DNA from: Paulinella micropora
Lineage: Eukaryota > Cercozoa > Imbricatea > Euglyphida
NCBI GenBank assembly: GCA_009731375.1
Contig: BJOX01000018.1
Span: 85,972 to 149,971 of the forward strand
Length of the DNA stretch: 64,000 bases
Reading direction: 5' to 3'
In this document: positions 49,627 through 59,389 of the stretch, in pieces
How the letters are laid out: the number at the start of each line of letters is the position of its first letter
Numbering within the stretch: the first letter of the stretch is position 1
Position numbers and translations under genes: made by a program
Notes under the pieces: generated by a model
What the model was told of the DNA's origin: nothing
Databases searched by the model: none
The model's input: the letters and a program-made list of their open reading frames with translations, nothing else

Positions 49627-50698
49627 AGTGCTTCTACCCCGAAAGATGCTGCGTCTGCGATTCTGCAAGGAAAGGCGCCAGCTTTCAAGGATGGAGTCCA
49701 AGGAAGGAGCTGGGATGACTGGTTTGCGCAAGTCAGAGCCGACCTTTCGTCCGTGGAATGTTGGGAGTACGTCGCGCCCCTGAAGGACGTATTGCAAAGG
49801 CGACTGGAAGTGGAGGAGGAGGCGAAAGAAGCTGCCGTGGCTACGGAAGCGAAGGGATCTGGCAACCGGAGGGCGAGCAAGAAGGGGGCAAGCACGGGAT
49901 TGCAACCTGCATCATCCTCAAGATCGTGCTGCGCCGGTTGAACCGGATGAAGGGAAGAGGAACCTGACACCTGCTCAAAGACGAAAGGTGATAGCAAGGA
50001 GAGCGCAAATTTTTATATGGCTCTACAAGAGACTAGAGTACGGGACACCGGCGGAAAGAATCGTACGGCATCTAGTCAGGGAGCCATCGTTGCGGCCGGA
50101 GGAGTTAATCAACGTGTTGAGGCTCCGATACCAAGGCAACGAGGCTCATCAGAAGCAAAAGAGGAATACGCTGATCGTGGAAGTTCAATTGCAAGGAGGA
50201 CATGATGGCTCAGATGAGCGACTTCGAGACTCACTGCGACTTCCTTGAAGATCATGGGGAGCCTATCAGTGTTACGTTGAGAAGTTGATTAAGACTGCGT
50301 TGAGTAACTGCTCGGAAAGGGATCTATGGAGGCCGTTTCTCGACGATCAAGTGTCTTCGCCGTCGCGGACGTGGGATCAGTTTCGCTTGCTCTTCGAAAG
50401 GAGGGTGCTGGCGAATGAGTCGTTGCGTCAAACGGATAGGGCGCACGAACATCAAGGGCGACGATGCTCTACCTTGAAGGAAAGGTACCGAAGGAAAATG
50501 CCCCCGACGGGAGCTCAGAAGAGTGACGGGGGGGCAAGTAAAACGGCGACCAAACCAGTGTGCCTCCAGTCTCCAGTCAAGGATGTCAACCGGAAGAAGG
50601 GGGGCGAAAAAGGCAAAGGCGGGTCAGCCGGGTGCGTCTTGTTTGGCGTCGGTAAGATCCAGCAACGACAAGATGGTGGTGCCACGAACGATGGATGA
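49624..50698 (+). pseudogene. Copia D gag (three frames, zinc knuckle deleted)
   Basis: Frames 49624-49941, 49988-50248 and 50285-50698. MSASTPKDAASAILQGKAP, WDDWFAQVRADL and ECWEYVAPLKDVL match B. ARRAQIFIWLYKRLEYG and LRLRYQGNEAHQKQKRN form the helical capsid part, then IKTALSNCSERDLWRPFL. At about 50443 the sequence jumps to HEHQGRRC: the about 45 codons that hold the Cys-x2-Cys half of the zinc knuckle in B are missing. Confidence 0.87.
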
Positions 50699-50721
50699 TG
50701 CTTATCTGACGCCTGCGGCGG

Positions 50722-51168
50722 ATGGGGGGGGGTCTAAGGGAAGTTGGTGCGGAGCGGAAGGGGCGTGACGGCAGAAGGCTGTATGCGTTCATGGCGACGC
50801 CTGCACCGTTCGTGTACCTTGGACCACCGGAGACGGTCCTGCCCGGAGATACCAGAAATGGGAATGTCAATGTTGCGGACTTCCGTACCTGTTTCAACAA
50901 TGCGAGTTTGGATGAGCTACGGTACTGGCGATGGATGTACAACCTACGGATAGCACCTGACGATTGGGAAGAATGGGTGGTTTGCATGGTGGAGAACGAG
51001 CCTTTTGACAAAGGTGTCTATATGCCGGAGGAGTGCGAAATGTGTAGCTTGCCTGGAAAGAAGAAGAGATGCGGTCGTTGCAAGATGGTGTATTGCGATG
51101 AGGCCTGCCAGAAGCAAGATTACCCAGTTCACAAAATATTTTGTTTGTGGACGCCAAAGATGAGGTGA
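50722..51168 (+). CDS. Copia D MYND zinc-finger segment
   Basis: 148 codons. NVADFRTCFNNASLDEL leads to the MYND finger: C105-x2-C108-x8-C117-x2-C120-x4-C125-x3-C129-x7-H137-x3-C141 (51034-51144). It is diverged from B in most non-Cys positions yet keeps every ligand, which suggests selection. After the finger the coding moves to the frame starting 51141 (VRPSWQAVYDN). A run of nine or more G at 50718-50728 marks the junction with gag. Confidence 0.9.
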   Translation: MGGGLREVGAERKGRDGRRLYAFMATPAPFVYLGPPETVLPGDTRNGNVNVADFRTCFNNASLDELRYWRWMYNLRIAPDDWEEWVVCMVENEPFDKGVYMPEECEMCSLPGKKKRCGRCKMVYCDEACQKQDYPVHKIFCLWTPKMR

Positions 51169-53192
51169 GACCGTCGTGGCAGGCGGTTTACGACAACAGG
51201 AGGTTGCTTCCGCCTCGAGGGCTTGGACCCCATGGATCGACGTTGGCCAAGATGAGGGGGGACTTAGCCTACAACAGGATGCTACGATATTGTCACGTAA
51301 TGCCGGAACCGGGGAAGACGGAGCTAATGCCACGCTACAATCGGGATCTGATGATGAACCCACCGTCGAACGTGATGCCCTGGGTGGAGGTGAGCTGGGA
51401 AGGCTTGATGGAAGCTTTGGAAGAGGCGGACACCGAGAACCAGAGGATAATCTTGCGCGAAACGGCGAGACAATATCCGGCTCCGTTCAGTTACCCACCA
51501 GAGAAGAAGAGGCAAAGGACGTCTCAGGACGTGGAGGAAGCCAAAGAAATTAAGGAGGCCCAGTCGGTCTCGCCGGAAGCTCAACTGCCACAGCAATGTC
51601 AAGAGGAGCAATCGCGTGGGCAGGCAAGGACGGTGGGACCTTGGGATCAACTTAATACGGTGATTACGATTCATCGAGACCTCACGGAGTTCGAACCGGT
51701 TCCAAGGACAGGGGATGAAGAGGTGCCTGAAGAGGAAAAGAAGCCACCTAATACACCTCAGGAAGACGAGTATGAAGACAACGCTGCATACATGATGAGT
51801 AGTGACCCGTCGGTGTGGTCGTTGGGGCTGCCGCTCCATGGTGTACAACAAGCTGGGGAAGGATATTTGGAGTTACTTCGGCAACGCGATGAATTGGAGG
51901 ATGAGGATGAACCGAATGGGGTGGATGCTAGCTCGGCTACGGATGGCGGTTCAAATGAACGACCTACGGGGCTTATGGCGTTTGAAGGGGACGGGGGAGT
52001 AAGGCTGGAGACCGAGGTGTTCTTGGACTGCGGTACGACCCGTCACCTTGTTCCTGATGGCAGGATGTTACGAGATAAACAGGACGAGAACCTGGAGTTG
52101 GTTGGGATCTCAGGGCCTACGAGGACCTCGGAAAAAGGGACAGCATCGTTTGTTGGAGTCGATGGCTGTGGTGAACCGCGCGACGTGACAATGGGAGAAA
52201 CGTATAGCCTGGAAACGTTGGATAGGGTGCTCTTCTCGGCGGGGCAACTGCAAAAGAAAGGCTATGCGATAATACTGCAGGGCAACGGTTTCTTTGTGAC
52301 TAAGGAAAAGATTGAGGTTCACCCAGGGAAGCAGATATTGGTAGGCGATTTTGATCAGGACACCTGCCAGTATACATTTAAGCAAGCGGAGAAAGCAGGG
52401 GTGAAAGGACGAGATGAAGGCAAGTGCCCCTACCCTGGTGCGTCTGCTGCGCTTTGGAACACAACGATGAAGCCGTCTGCGACAACCGACCTACAATCCT
52501 TGCATGACGTCTGGCACTTTGGCGAGACGATGGGAAGACAGTTTGTCAGGATGAACAATATCAACCTCAAAGGCAAGGGGTCGTTTGCTGACCTTTCTTG
52601 CACATCCTGTCAAACAACTAAAATGAAACAACACTCGAACTACGAGGGGGCTTCCTTGACTATCTGCGAACGAGCTGGAGAGGATTGGAGTGGAGACGGG
52701 ACGGGCAAGATTGCGTTTCCTATGTTTGGGGGGACGCCGTATTGCAATGTATTTGTTGACAACGTCTCTGGCTACATCAAGAACTACTGGGTACGGACAA
52801 GGGAGCAGGAGGGGACGTTGAGGCAAGTGGAAGAGCTACAGGCGTGGTCACGCACGCAGACGGGCAATGTGATGAAAAAGTTCAGGACGGATAAAGAGTG
52901 GGTGGCGACCTACATTAACGATTTTCTGCAAAAAATGGGTGTTGAGCGACATTTGCCGGTTCGTGCGGATCCGAATAAGGATGCGTACGCTGAAGCTGCG
53001 ATTAAGATTGTGTTCAACCTTGCGGCTACGTTGCTGGTTGCACGATCTGTGTCACTATACTTCCTACCTCTAGCGGTTAACTACTCTGTATTTCTACTTA
53101 ACATGCAAGGGCGAGCGGGGGATAAGGTGTCGCGACATGAAGCTTTCTACAAGAGACCACCGCCACATTATTCTATCCTTTACCCATTTTGA
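51141..53192 (+). CDS. Copia D protease, pre-integrase and integrase
   Basis: 683 codons, the longest retroelement frame here. Residues 10-120 match the conserved post-MYND region of B (MPRYNRDLMM, VSWEGLMEALEEA, RETARQYPAPF). Acidic linker, then protease VFLDCGTTRHLVPDGRM (Asp-Cys-Gly in place of Asp-Ser-Gly). Pre-integrase: LHDVWHFGETMGRQF and CTSCQTTK. Integrase: DWSGDGTGK (Asp), FRTDKEWVAT (Asp), AYAEAAIKI (Glu), then RHEAFYKRPP. It ends in TGA where B has Gly, so a point mutation closes it. Confidence 0.93.
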   Translation: MFVDAKDEVRPSWQAVYDNRRLLPPRGLGPHGSTLAKMRGDLAYNRMLRYCHVMPEPGKTELMPRYNRDLMMNPPSNVMPWVEVSWEGLMEALEEADTENQRIILRETARQYPAPFSYPPEKKRQRTSQDVEEAKEIKEAQSVSPEAQLPQQCQEEQSRGQARTVGPWDQLNTVITIHRDLTEFEPVPRTGDEEVPEEEKKPPNTPQEDEYEDNAAYMMSSDPSVWSLGLPLHGVQQAGEGYLELLRQRDELEDEDEPNGVDASSATDGGSNERPTGLMAFEGDGGVRLETEVFLDCGTTRHLVPDGRMLRDKQDENLELVGISGPTRTSEKGTASFVGVDGCGEPRDVTMGETYSLETLDRVLFSAGQLQKKGYAIILQGNGFFVTKEKIEVHPGKQILVGDFDQDTCQYTFKQAEKAGVKGRDEGKCPYPGASAALWNTTMKPSATTDLQSLHDVWHFGETMGRQFVRMNNINLKGKGSFADLSCTSCQTTKMKQHSNYEGASLTICERAGEDWSGDGTGKIAFPMFGGTPYCNVFVDNVSGYIKNYWVRTREQEGTLRQVEELQAWSRTQTGNVMKKFRTDKEWVATYINDFLQKMGVERHLPVRADPNKDAYAEAAIKIVFNLAATLLVARSVSLYFLPLAVNYSVFLLNMQGRAGDKVSRHEAFYKRPPPHYSILYPF

Positions 53193-53267
53193 TGCCTTTG
53201 TGTGGTTTATAAAGGTGGAAGGAAGGGGGAGGAGAAAGGAGAGCCTGGGGTGTTCCTGTGAGTTAAT

Positions 53268-54041
53268 GTGGAGCAGTCGGCTTATGTGGTGTGGAGCTAC
53301 TACGATGGCAAGGTCAAGACGTCGGCTGACGTGGTGGTAAAGGATCCCAGGGTGCATGGGTGGCCATTATGCCCAAAAGGGAAGATGGCGACATCGTCCC
53401 AGCATGCATTTCACACTTCGGAAAAAGTTCGACAGGAGTTTGTGGGAAAAAGTGACGGTGCACCCGGTATATTTTTCACCAAGGACGGGTGGCAAGTCAT
53501 TAGTGGATTGCCAGAAGTGGCGTTGGGTGAGCGCTCAATTGGCGAAAACAACGGTACGAGTGTTGAAAACAACGGTACGGTGGTTGGGCGAGACCAACGG
53601 TGCGATGAAGGTGTGGTGAGGCTGGTAGAGGTTGAAGAGACGCCGACCAGTGCCATATCTGTGGGAGCTGCTCTGGGGAGATCTGCTGTTGAGTCTGCAG
53701 GTGATGAGTCTAGGCCTCTGGGAAGAAGAGGAGGTCGGGGGCAACCTGCAGAGAATGATGCTTACGAGGCGATGGGGCGTAGGGATGCGAGGGGTGTGCC
53801 TGTCAGATGGACGGGCAACACAATCGACGTGTCGAACATCGTTGATCAGCCAAGGAGCAGGAAGAAGACGACGGCTGCCGGTTTTCGCTCTGGTGCGTTT
53901 TTGGTTTCGACACCGGTTCCCTATCGTTCGGCAACAGAGTCGGGGAAGTTTAATGAGGCAAGATTTGCTGACATTGATAAACATTTAAGGTTGGGGGCCA
54001 TTGAAGAGATGCATGTGAGTGAAAAGCTGTTGTTCCGATGA
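53268..54041 (+). CDS. Copia D integrase C-terminus and linker to RT
   Basis: 257 codons. EQSAYVVWSYYDGKVKTSAD (the segment after integrase), then the acidic, Arg/Gly-rich linker and the RT approach FNEARFADIDKHLRLGAIEE. All align with B. It ends in a short frameshift into the RT frame. Confidence 0.8.
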   Translation: MEQSAYVVWSYYDGKVKTSADVVVKDPRVHGWPLCPKGKMATSSQHAFHTSEKVRQEFVGKSDGAPGIFFTKDGWQVISGLPEVALGERSIGENNGTSVENNGTVVGRDQRCDEGVVRLVEVEETPTSAISVGAALGRSAVESAGDESRPLGRRGGRGQPAENDAYEAMGRRDARGVPVRWTGNTIDVSNIVDQPRSRKKTTAAGFRSGAFLVSTPVPYRSATESGKFNEARFADIDKHLRLGAIEEMHVSEKLLFR

Positions 54042-54963
54042 GTTTTGCTGACTTTGAGAAGAGGAAGGAGACAGGTGGTGAGGTGGTGGAAAGAAAATCG
54101 AGGTTGGCTGGCATAGGATGTGCTCAACCTCGATGGCAGTACGATGCAGTAGACATACCGACGAGTAAGGTGGAGCTGGTGTGGTTAACATGTGCATTGG
54201 CTGTACTGCAGGGCACGCAGTTATTTGGTAGTGATGAGGAGAGTGCCTTTCCCAACGTAAAGCTTGATCAGGGGGTGTGGATGCAGCCGCCGAAGGGCTA
54301 TGCACCTCCAAATACGTTGTATTTAGCTACGGGGGGGGGGGGTGAATGGTTTGAAGCAATCCGGTCATGTCTACTGGTACAAGCGTGTGGTGCCGACTCA
54401 GAAGCGGCTGGGTTTTTGTGCAGAGCATTTTGGAGCCGACTTTGTTTGGCAGAGTAGATGCTGCGACGAGTAAGACCGAGACTCTTACATACCATGTTGA
54501 TGACAGTATTCATGCAGCAGCGTCATTGGAAAGCAGGAATGAGTACATGAGTGCGCTCGATGAAGCATGGGGCAATGTGAAAGATTTGGGGCCGCTGAAA
54601 GAGTTTGTATCGCTTACGTTCAAGGTTGAGAAAGTTAGGGGGGTATATAGCATTACGATCCTCCAGTCTGCGTATATTGCAACGTTGATGCATCGGTTTA
54701 AGCGAAGTGATGGGAGAGAATGGATGCCTGCACGTACTCCCTGGTTGCCTGAGGGATCGAAGATGGAGCCAGCCATGTTGGGGTATAGCCCTCAAGAGAT
54801 TGTGGGAAGCTATATATATCTCAAAGCGAGTGTGCCCGAGTCGGTTCTGCCCGTGAGTGTGATAGCTGAACATCAGGCTGACAGAGACAAATTTGACTAC
54901 TGCGCGGCAGAGCAACTTATGAGGTACTTCGTGTACGTCAAGGATAGTGGGGTTAAATTCTAG
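54038..54963 (+). pseudogene. Copia D reverse transcriptase (two frames)
   Basis: Frames 54038-54457 and 54367-54963. RLAGIGCAQPRWQYDAVDIP, FGSDEESAFPNV (motif A region), QPPKGYAPPN; then the frame shifts at a run of G at 54331-54340 and again at TTTTT near 54415. The second frame has LTYHVDDSIHAAASL (HVDD active site), DLGPLKEFVSLTFKVEK, WMPARTPWLPEGSK. It ends TAG at 54961 where B continues. Confidence 0.9.
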
Positions 54964-54978
54964 TCGGATGGCAATCGG

Positions 54979-55478
54979 GTGATTGAGGCGGATGCAGACT
55001 CGTCGTTGGGGAATGGGTCGAAGATGTACTCGCGCACAGGGGGTTGTGTCTTCTTGGCTAATGTGCCGATTATGGTGCGTGCGAGTGTTAAAAAGCATTT
55101 GGCTACGGGTACCCAGGAGAGTGAAACTTATGGGATATCGGATGTGATCCATGACGTGATGGCGTGCCGGAATGTGGTGTTGTCGATTCCATGGGCGGCG
55201 AGCAACAAGTTGAAGCAGGAGTTGGAGTCTGCACAGGTGATTCGGGTGGACAATCAGTCACTGTTAGTTTCAGCACTGAAGGCGGTGTTTGGCCCGGAAA
55301 GAAGTTGCGCCATATTGCTCTACGATACTGTCATATTACCGAAGCGATAGGTAAGGGGGAGATTGTTCTCAAGTGGGCTGCGTCGAGCGAAAACAGGGCA
55401 GACATTCTATCGAAAAGAATCCCTAGCCCGTCTGTGTTTAAGAGGGGTGCTGATCGCTTGTCGGGACATGCAAAGTAG
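54979..55478 (+). pseudogene. Copia D RNase H (two frames)
   Basis: Frames 54979-55350 and 55164-55478. IEADADSSLGNGSKMYSRTG, GTQESETYGISDVIHDVMAC, then VDNQSLL; the second frame brings KLRHIALRYCHITEAIG and ENRADILSKR. All copia RNase H landmarks are present, with one shift at about 55300. Confidence 0.88.
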
Positions 55479-55561
55479 AGACATTGGTTGTCATGAACTT
55501 GACTTTGCTCCTTAGTGTGAGTGTTAGTATAATCTTATTGTATTTTCCGCTCATATCGAAT

Positions 55562-55570
55562 TAAGGGGAG
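55562..55570 (+). promoter_or_regulatory. Copia D polypurine tract
   Basis: TAAGGGGAG directly before the 3' LTR. Confidence 0.75.
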
Positions 55571-55862
55571 CTTTATACCAATCTGGACAACGGTTAGATT
55601 GTATTAATAATTCGATAGACCGTATTAGTATTGAGGTATTATTATCGATAGGAAGGGCTGACATAAGATTTATTTATCTTTAGTACTGACAGTTGTAATT
55701 ACTGTGATCAGGACATACACGCGGCTGAACGCGCGCCTATTTTACCTCAATCTGTTTTAGTCAGTAAAATTCTCAGATTTGCCTAAACAAGCAAGTCACC
55801 AAGTGCTCCGGTCGCGGTCCTGACCTCTACGTTCAAGTAAACCGGTGGAAATCAATACATTG
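55571..55862 (+). repeat. Copia D 3' LTR
   Basis: 292 bp, about 98 percent like the 5' LTR by eye. Confidence 0.94.
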
Positions 55863-56024
55863 CATAGAAAAGAGGGAGAGAGGACTCGAAGGCTAGAGGC
55901 GGGCAATGCTTGGATACTGAAAGGGATGTGGACAGGATAATGGGGATCATATTTGAGGAAGGGCATGTATATATGGGTTTGGGTTCTATTATTATCAATC
56001 TCTCCCTTACGTTAGTGGCGACGA

Positions 56025-56375
56025 ATGGCAGACGAGGCGCAAGGAGGGGTACCATCACCGGTACTACCGATCAGGTTTACGCCACTCAAGAAAGCGGTAC
56101 CCTCGCCTATGCGAGTGGACGAGGGGGAGGACAAGGCGGGAGCGGCGCCGGCGGCTCCTATGACGTATGCGCGGAATCCTCCGATTATGTCTGACCACTT
56201 CCTCCAGATGTTGCAGGCGAGCCCGACGGCTATCGAGATTTACTTACAGCTGAACAGGAACTCGCTCAAAATTTGGACGGACGGACCTGATGAAGGGGCA
56301 ATCAAGGATGACATCGACGCGTGTAACGAATGGCAGCTACCGGCAGGCAAGCCACACTGGGGGCCGGGGATCTAG
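56025..56375 (+). CDS. Element G gag-like segment 1
   Basis: 116 codons: Pro/Ala-rich start, then FLQMLQASPTAIEIYLQLNR, helical. No family recognised; position suggests gag N-terminus. Frames 56481-56714 and 56642-56842 continue the region in other phases (TELMAAIDRLIMAIRQQDTK, DDLASWLETANTQWADEV), likely one broken gene. Confidence 0.4.
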   Translation: MADEAQGGVPSPVLPIRFTPLKKAVPSPMRVDEGEDKAGAAPAAPMTYARNPPIMSDHFLQMLQASPTAIEIYLQLNRNSLKIWTDGPDEGAIKDDIDACNEWQLPAGKPHWGPGI

Positions 56376-56838
56376 ACGGGAGTGTTGGCCAAAATGGCGG
56401 AGGCTTTGGCGGTGGCGGTAGGACATCACAGGGATCAGATCTAGTCGAAGACGTTGTCGGCTTATATGGTGTGACCTATAATGGACGACGGGGAAATCAT
56501 AACCGAAGGGAAAGTGACGGAACTGATGGCAGCTATTGACCGGCTGATAATGGCAATCCGACAACAGGACACCAAAGTCACTGCGGCATACCACGATTGG
56601 AACAAGCGCATGATGCTCAATCCGGTTGATGACTTGGCGTCGTGGTTGGAGACGGCAAACACGCAATGGGCGGACGAGGTGAGGAAGGAAGCGGGTTCTT
56701 TACAGAAGCCATGAAGCAGTACAACGACTGCATGGACGCGATGGGACACATCAAGGAACGGGGGACGGCACTCAAGAGGCTCATGGACAACGCGATGAAC
56801 GGGGGTGCTCTGTTGGATGAGCGATCCGAAAGGCGACG

Positions 56839-57154
56839 GTGACGGAACTGCGGATGTGGGTTTATCACCTGTCGTTGGTGAGGGGGTGTGTAGATGGTTG
56901 GGTAGCCTGGATTAGGCTTCGGCTGAAATTAATGGAGGAACCGGAGGCTGCGTCACCGGAAAAGAGGAAGAAGAAGAAACATAAGAAAAAGAAGAAGAAG
57001 AAAAAAGAAGAAAAGCGGATCGGAAGGCTCGGAGTCGGATGAGGATTCAAAGGAGGAAGGATCGGAGGATGACGAGAAGGCTCGGGGGTGGGCGAGTAGT
57101 ACAAACAGGAGTTCGGTCCAAGGATGGGAGAAAAGGGAAAAGATAATAAAAGAG
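56839..57154 (+). pseudogene. Element G basic linker
   Basis: A short frame ending in a poly-Lys run at 56960-57015 (GAA/AAG repeats). Neighbouring phases are acidic and Ser-rich. Linker between gag-like parts. Confidence 0.3.
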
Positions 57155-57745
57155 TTGAGGGCAAATACGGAGCTGGCAAGGCGGGGGTACGACCAAATCG
57201 ACCAAAGCCAAGGGGACGACAGGCGATATATGAACATGATGCGGCAATTTGCGGTACAGTTCAAGAAACAGCTGCGCGGGGCACAGAGTGGCAACGATCT
57301 GGAATCAATTTGCTTCGTCTTGGCGGACGTCTTGGGAATTGTTGGGGCAAATTCGGGGTTGTCGAACCAGCAGACGTGGAAGGAAGTCTTCGACAAGGAA
57401 GTCAAGGGCAATACGGCGAGATCGCACTGGCAGTTCGTGGATGTGATCCATTATGTCTTCGGCACGGTCTTTGGGTTTGTGGCACTCACCGATGCGGATG
57501 AGGAATTGGAAACGGTTCGGGGGGTGATCCAGGATAAGGTCAGGGCCCGTGTGCCTCTATCTGCCTTATTCCAAGCAGTCATGGACACGTGCCTGATCAA
57601 CGACGAGCGGAAGGTATACCCGCTAATCTTGGGGCATGGCTTATGGAGGGAACAGGCTATCAAGAACGTGGTGACGGAGATGCTGAATGCGGGCTTGAGA
57701 CTGCCGACGCTACCCAATGACAACAAGGACAAATTGCAGAGATAG
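57155..57745 (+). CDS. Element G gag capsid-like segment
   Basis: 196 codons with globular helical composition: NMMRQFAVQFKKQL, LESICFVLADVLGIVGANSG, HWQFVDVIHYVFGTVFGFVA, ALFQAVMDTCLINDERK, then KNVVTEMLNAGLRLPTLP. No Cys motif. Capsid-like role is inferred from length, helices and place before an RGG-rich segment. Confidence 0.45.
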   Translation: MRANTELARRGYDQIDQSQGDDRRYMNMMRQFAVQFKKQLRGAQSGNDLESICFVLADVLGIVGANSGLSNQQTWKEVFDKEVKGNTARSHWQFVDVIHYVFGTVFGFVALTDADEELETVRGVIQDKVRARVPLSALFQAVMDTCLINDERKVYPLILGHGLWREQAIKNVVTEMLNAGLRLPTLPNDNKDKLQR

Positions 57746-57763
57746 CAAGGCAAAACCAACCCG

Positions 57764-58314
57764 GTGGCTTTGGCGATGGATCACGAAGACGTCAAGGCAA
57801 TAAAGACGCTATTGATGGATCCAGCGATTCTGGCGATGATGCCAAAGGCACCAATGCGGCAGCAACAAGGAGGACGGCAGACCGGTGGAAGTGGCGGCGG
57901 TACAAGGGGCCAACAGGGTGGTGGCAGACCACAACGTGGCCCAGGAGACTTCGGCGGAGGAAGGGGTCTAACAAGGAAGATCCTCGTCCGCATCCATATA
58001 ATCGGCCGACGGAGGTAAACGCGGCACATGGAGCGGGAGGGTTCAGGCAGAAAAGATCAGGACCAGACGTGATGGATCCGTCCTTTTACACGAATGCGGC
58101 AAGGAATTGGGAGTTGAAGCCGGGCGAGGCAAGATATCCACCGGACGACCGACTCAGAAATGCACCAGGAGTCCCGAAATATGAGCGAAGGGTGTTGAAG
58201 GAAAACAGACATTGGCGTAAATCGTGCTATTGGCAGATTGGGATATGGTTCCTACGCCTACGGGGCGAATGCTGCATACATGATGACGATACATTTTATC
58301 ACGACAGCATGTAA
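57764..58314 (+). pseudogene. Element G Gly/Arg-rich nucleocapsid-like segment
   Basis: Frames 57764-58018 and 58069-58314. AIKTLLMDPAILAMMPKAP, then a Gly/Gln/Arg-rich tract (GGSGGGTRGQQGGGRPQRG) that could bind RNA in place of a zinc knuckle. The following frame (NAARNWELKPGEARYPPDD) is unrecognised. Confidence 0.4.
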
Positions 58315-58374
58315 AGTCTCGCAAGAGGAGCAGAGCGCGGCTATACGGAAACTAAGGAGGCAATTCGACATGGT

Positions 58375-59001
58375 ATGTGGCAGCTGGGAGGATTGGAAGA
58401 CCTGTTTAACCGGGACGAACTGGACGAGATGCAACGGTTCAACACCGAGAACATCAAGAAATACGGATGGAAACGTAAGGATCGAGGATCGTACTTGTCT
58501 GCGGCGGGATTACGGCAACGAGGCGGTGGTGGCGGAGGACGTGGCGGTGATCGAGGAAGAGGTCGAGGGGGCGCACCACGATCGGCGGCAACAGGGCCGG
58601 GGAAGGCCCCAGAGGTAAAGGATAAAGGAGAGAAGGTGGAAGGGAAGGAAAGGAAAGGGGGTGAAGAGAGCAAAGGAACAGGCAACAGTTTCCCGTATGT
58701 GCACCCGGATAGACAGGGATTGATTTCAGGGGCGACGGCGGTTCTACCGGAGCGACAGGGAGCGGCGGGAGGGGGCACACCCACGCCATCGGGTATGATA
58801 ATATCAGTGGAGGAAATGGAACAAAAACATGAACGGAAACATGACGTATTTGAACAGGAACGGACGCCGAGGGAGGAAGAGGCGCGACCGCGACGGCGTG
58901 AGGATAAAGATGACGTCGTGATCACGGGGGAAGGCAAAACAGGTGGGAAACATATCAATACGGAACATAAGGATATGCGGCGGGAATTGATGGATGGCTG
59001 A
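58375..59001 (+). CDS. Element G second Gly/Arg-rich charged segment
   Basis: 208 codons: MWQLGGLEDLFNRDELDEM, then RGG repeats (RQRGGGGGGRGGDRGRGRGG), followed by Lys/Glu-rich linker. RGG boxes bind RNA; here perhaps nucleocapsid. No family recognised. Confidence 0.4.
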   Translation: MWQLGGLEDLFNRDELDEMQRFNTENIKKYGWKRKDRGSYLSAAGLRQRGGGGGGRGGDRGRGRGGAPRSAATGPGKAPEVKDKGEKVEGKERKGGEESKGTGNSFPYVHPDRQGLISGATAVLPERQGAAGGGTPTPSGMIISVEEMEQKHERKHDVFEQERTPREEEARPRRREDKDDVVITGEGKTGGKHINTEHKDMRRELMDG

Positions 59002-59389
59002 TAGGGGAACGAAGACGGCAGGAACGCCTGCTGCTCCGGCGAGTAGATGGAGCGGGATACGGCAGCCCGTCCAGGGGGGATGGCAAAGGAGAACGACAGT
59101 CCATAGATCTGACTGGTGAATGACCAGAAAACAGATGAGAGCAACAGAGAGGGAGAGAGAGGCAGGGCACACGACAAACGGCAGAAGGCAGAGGAGCGGA
59201 CTCGTGGGGATGGAATGGGAGAAAAACGGGGAAGAACAGAAGATAAGGATAACGGAACTATAGACGATAAGGGCGATAAGGGGCTCAGGGGGAAATAGGG
59301 AGTAATGAGGATAAGGGAGAGAGGCGGGAAATAGGGGATCAGAGGAGAGAGAACATAGATAAGGCTATGGACCAGGGGTCGGAAGGGAA

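Larger units (their letters stand above)
49324..55867 (+). mobile_element. Copia-type LTR retrotransposon D
   Basis: Complete element with perfect 5-bp duplication CATAG (49324-49328 and 55863-55867). LTRs 49329-49619 and 55571-55862 differ at about five bases and one indel. It has primer box, gag, MYND finger, protease, integrase, RT, RNase H and PPT in order. It is the youngest-looking LTR element in the window. Same family as B, opposite orientation. Several frameshifts lie at homopolymers. Confidence 0.96.

Noticed and set aside
51324-51851. Antisense frames opposite copia genes (for example 175 codons here)
   Set aside because: Shadows of GC-rich coding on the other strand; no domain.
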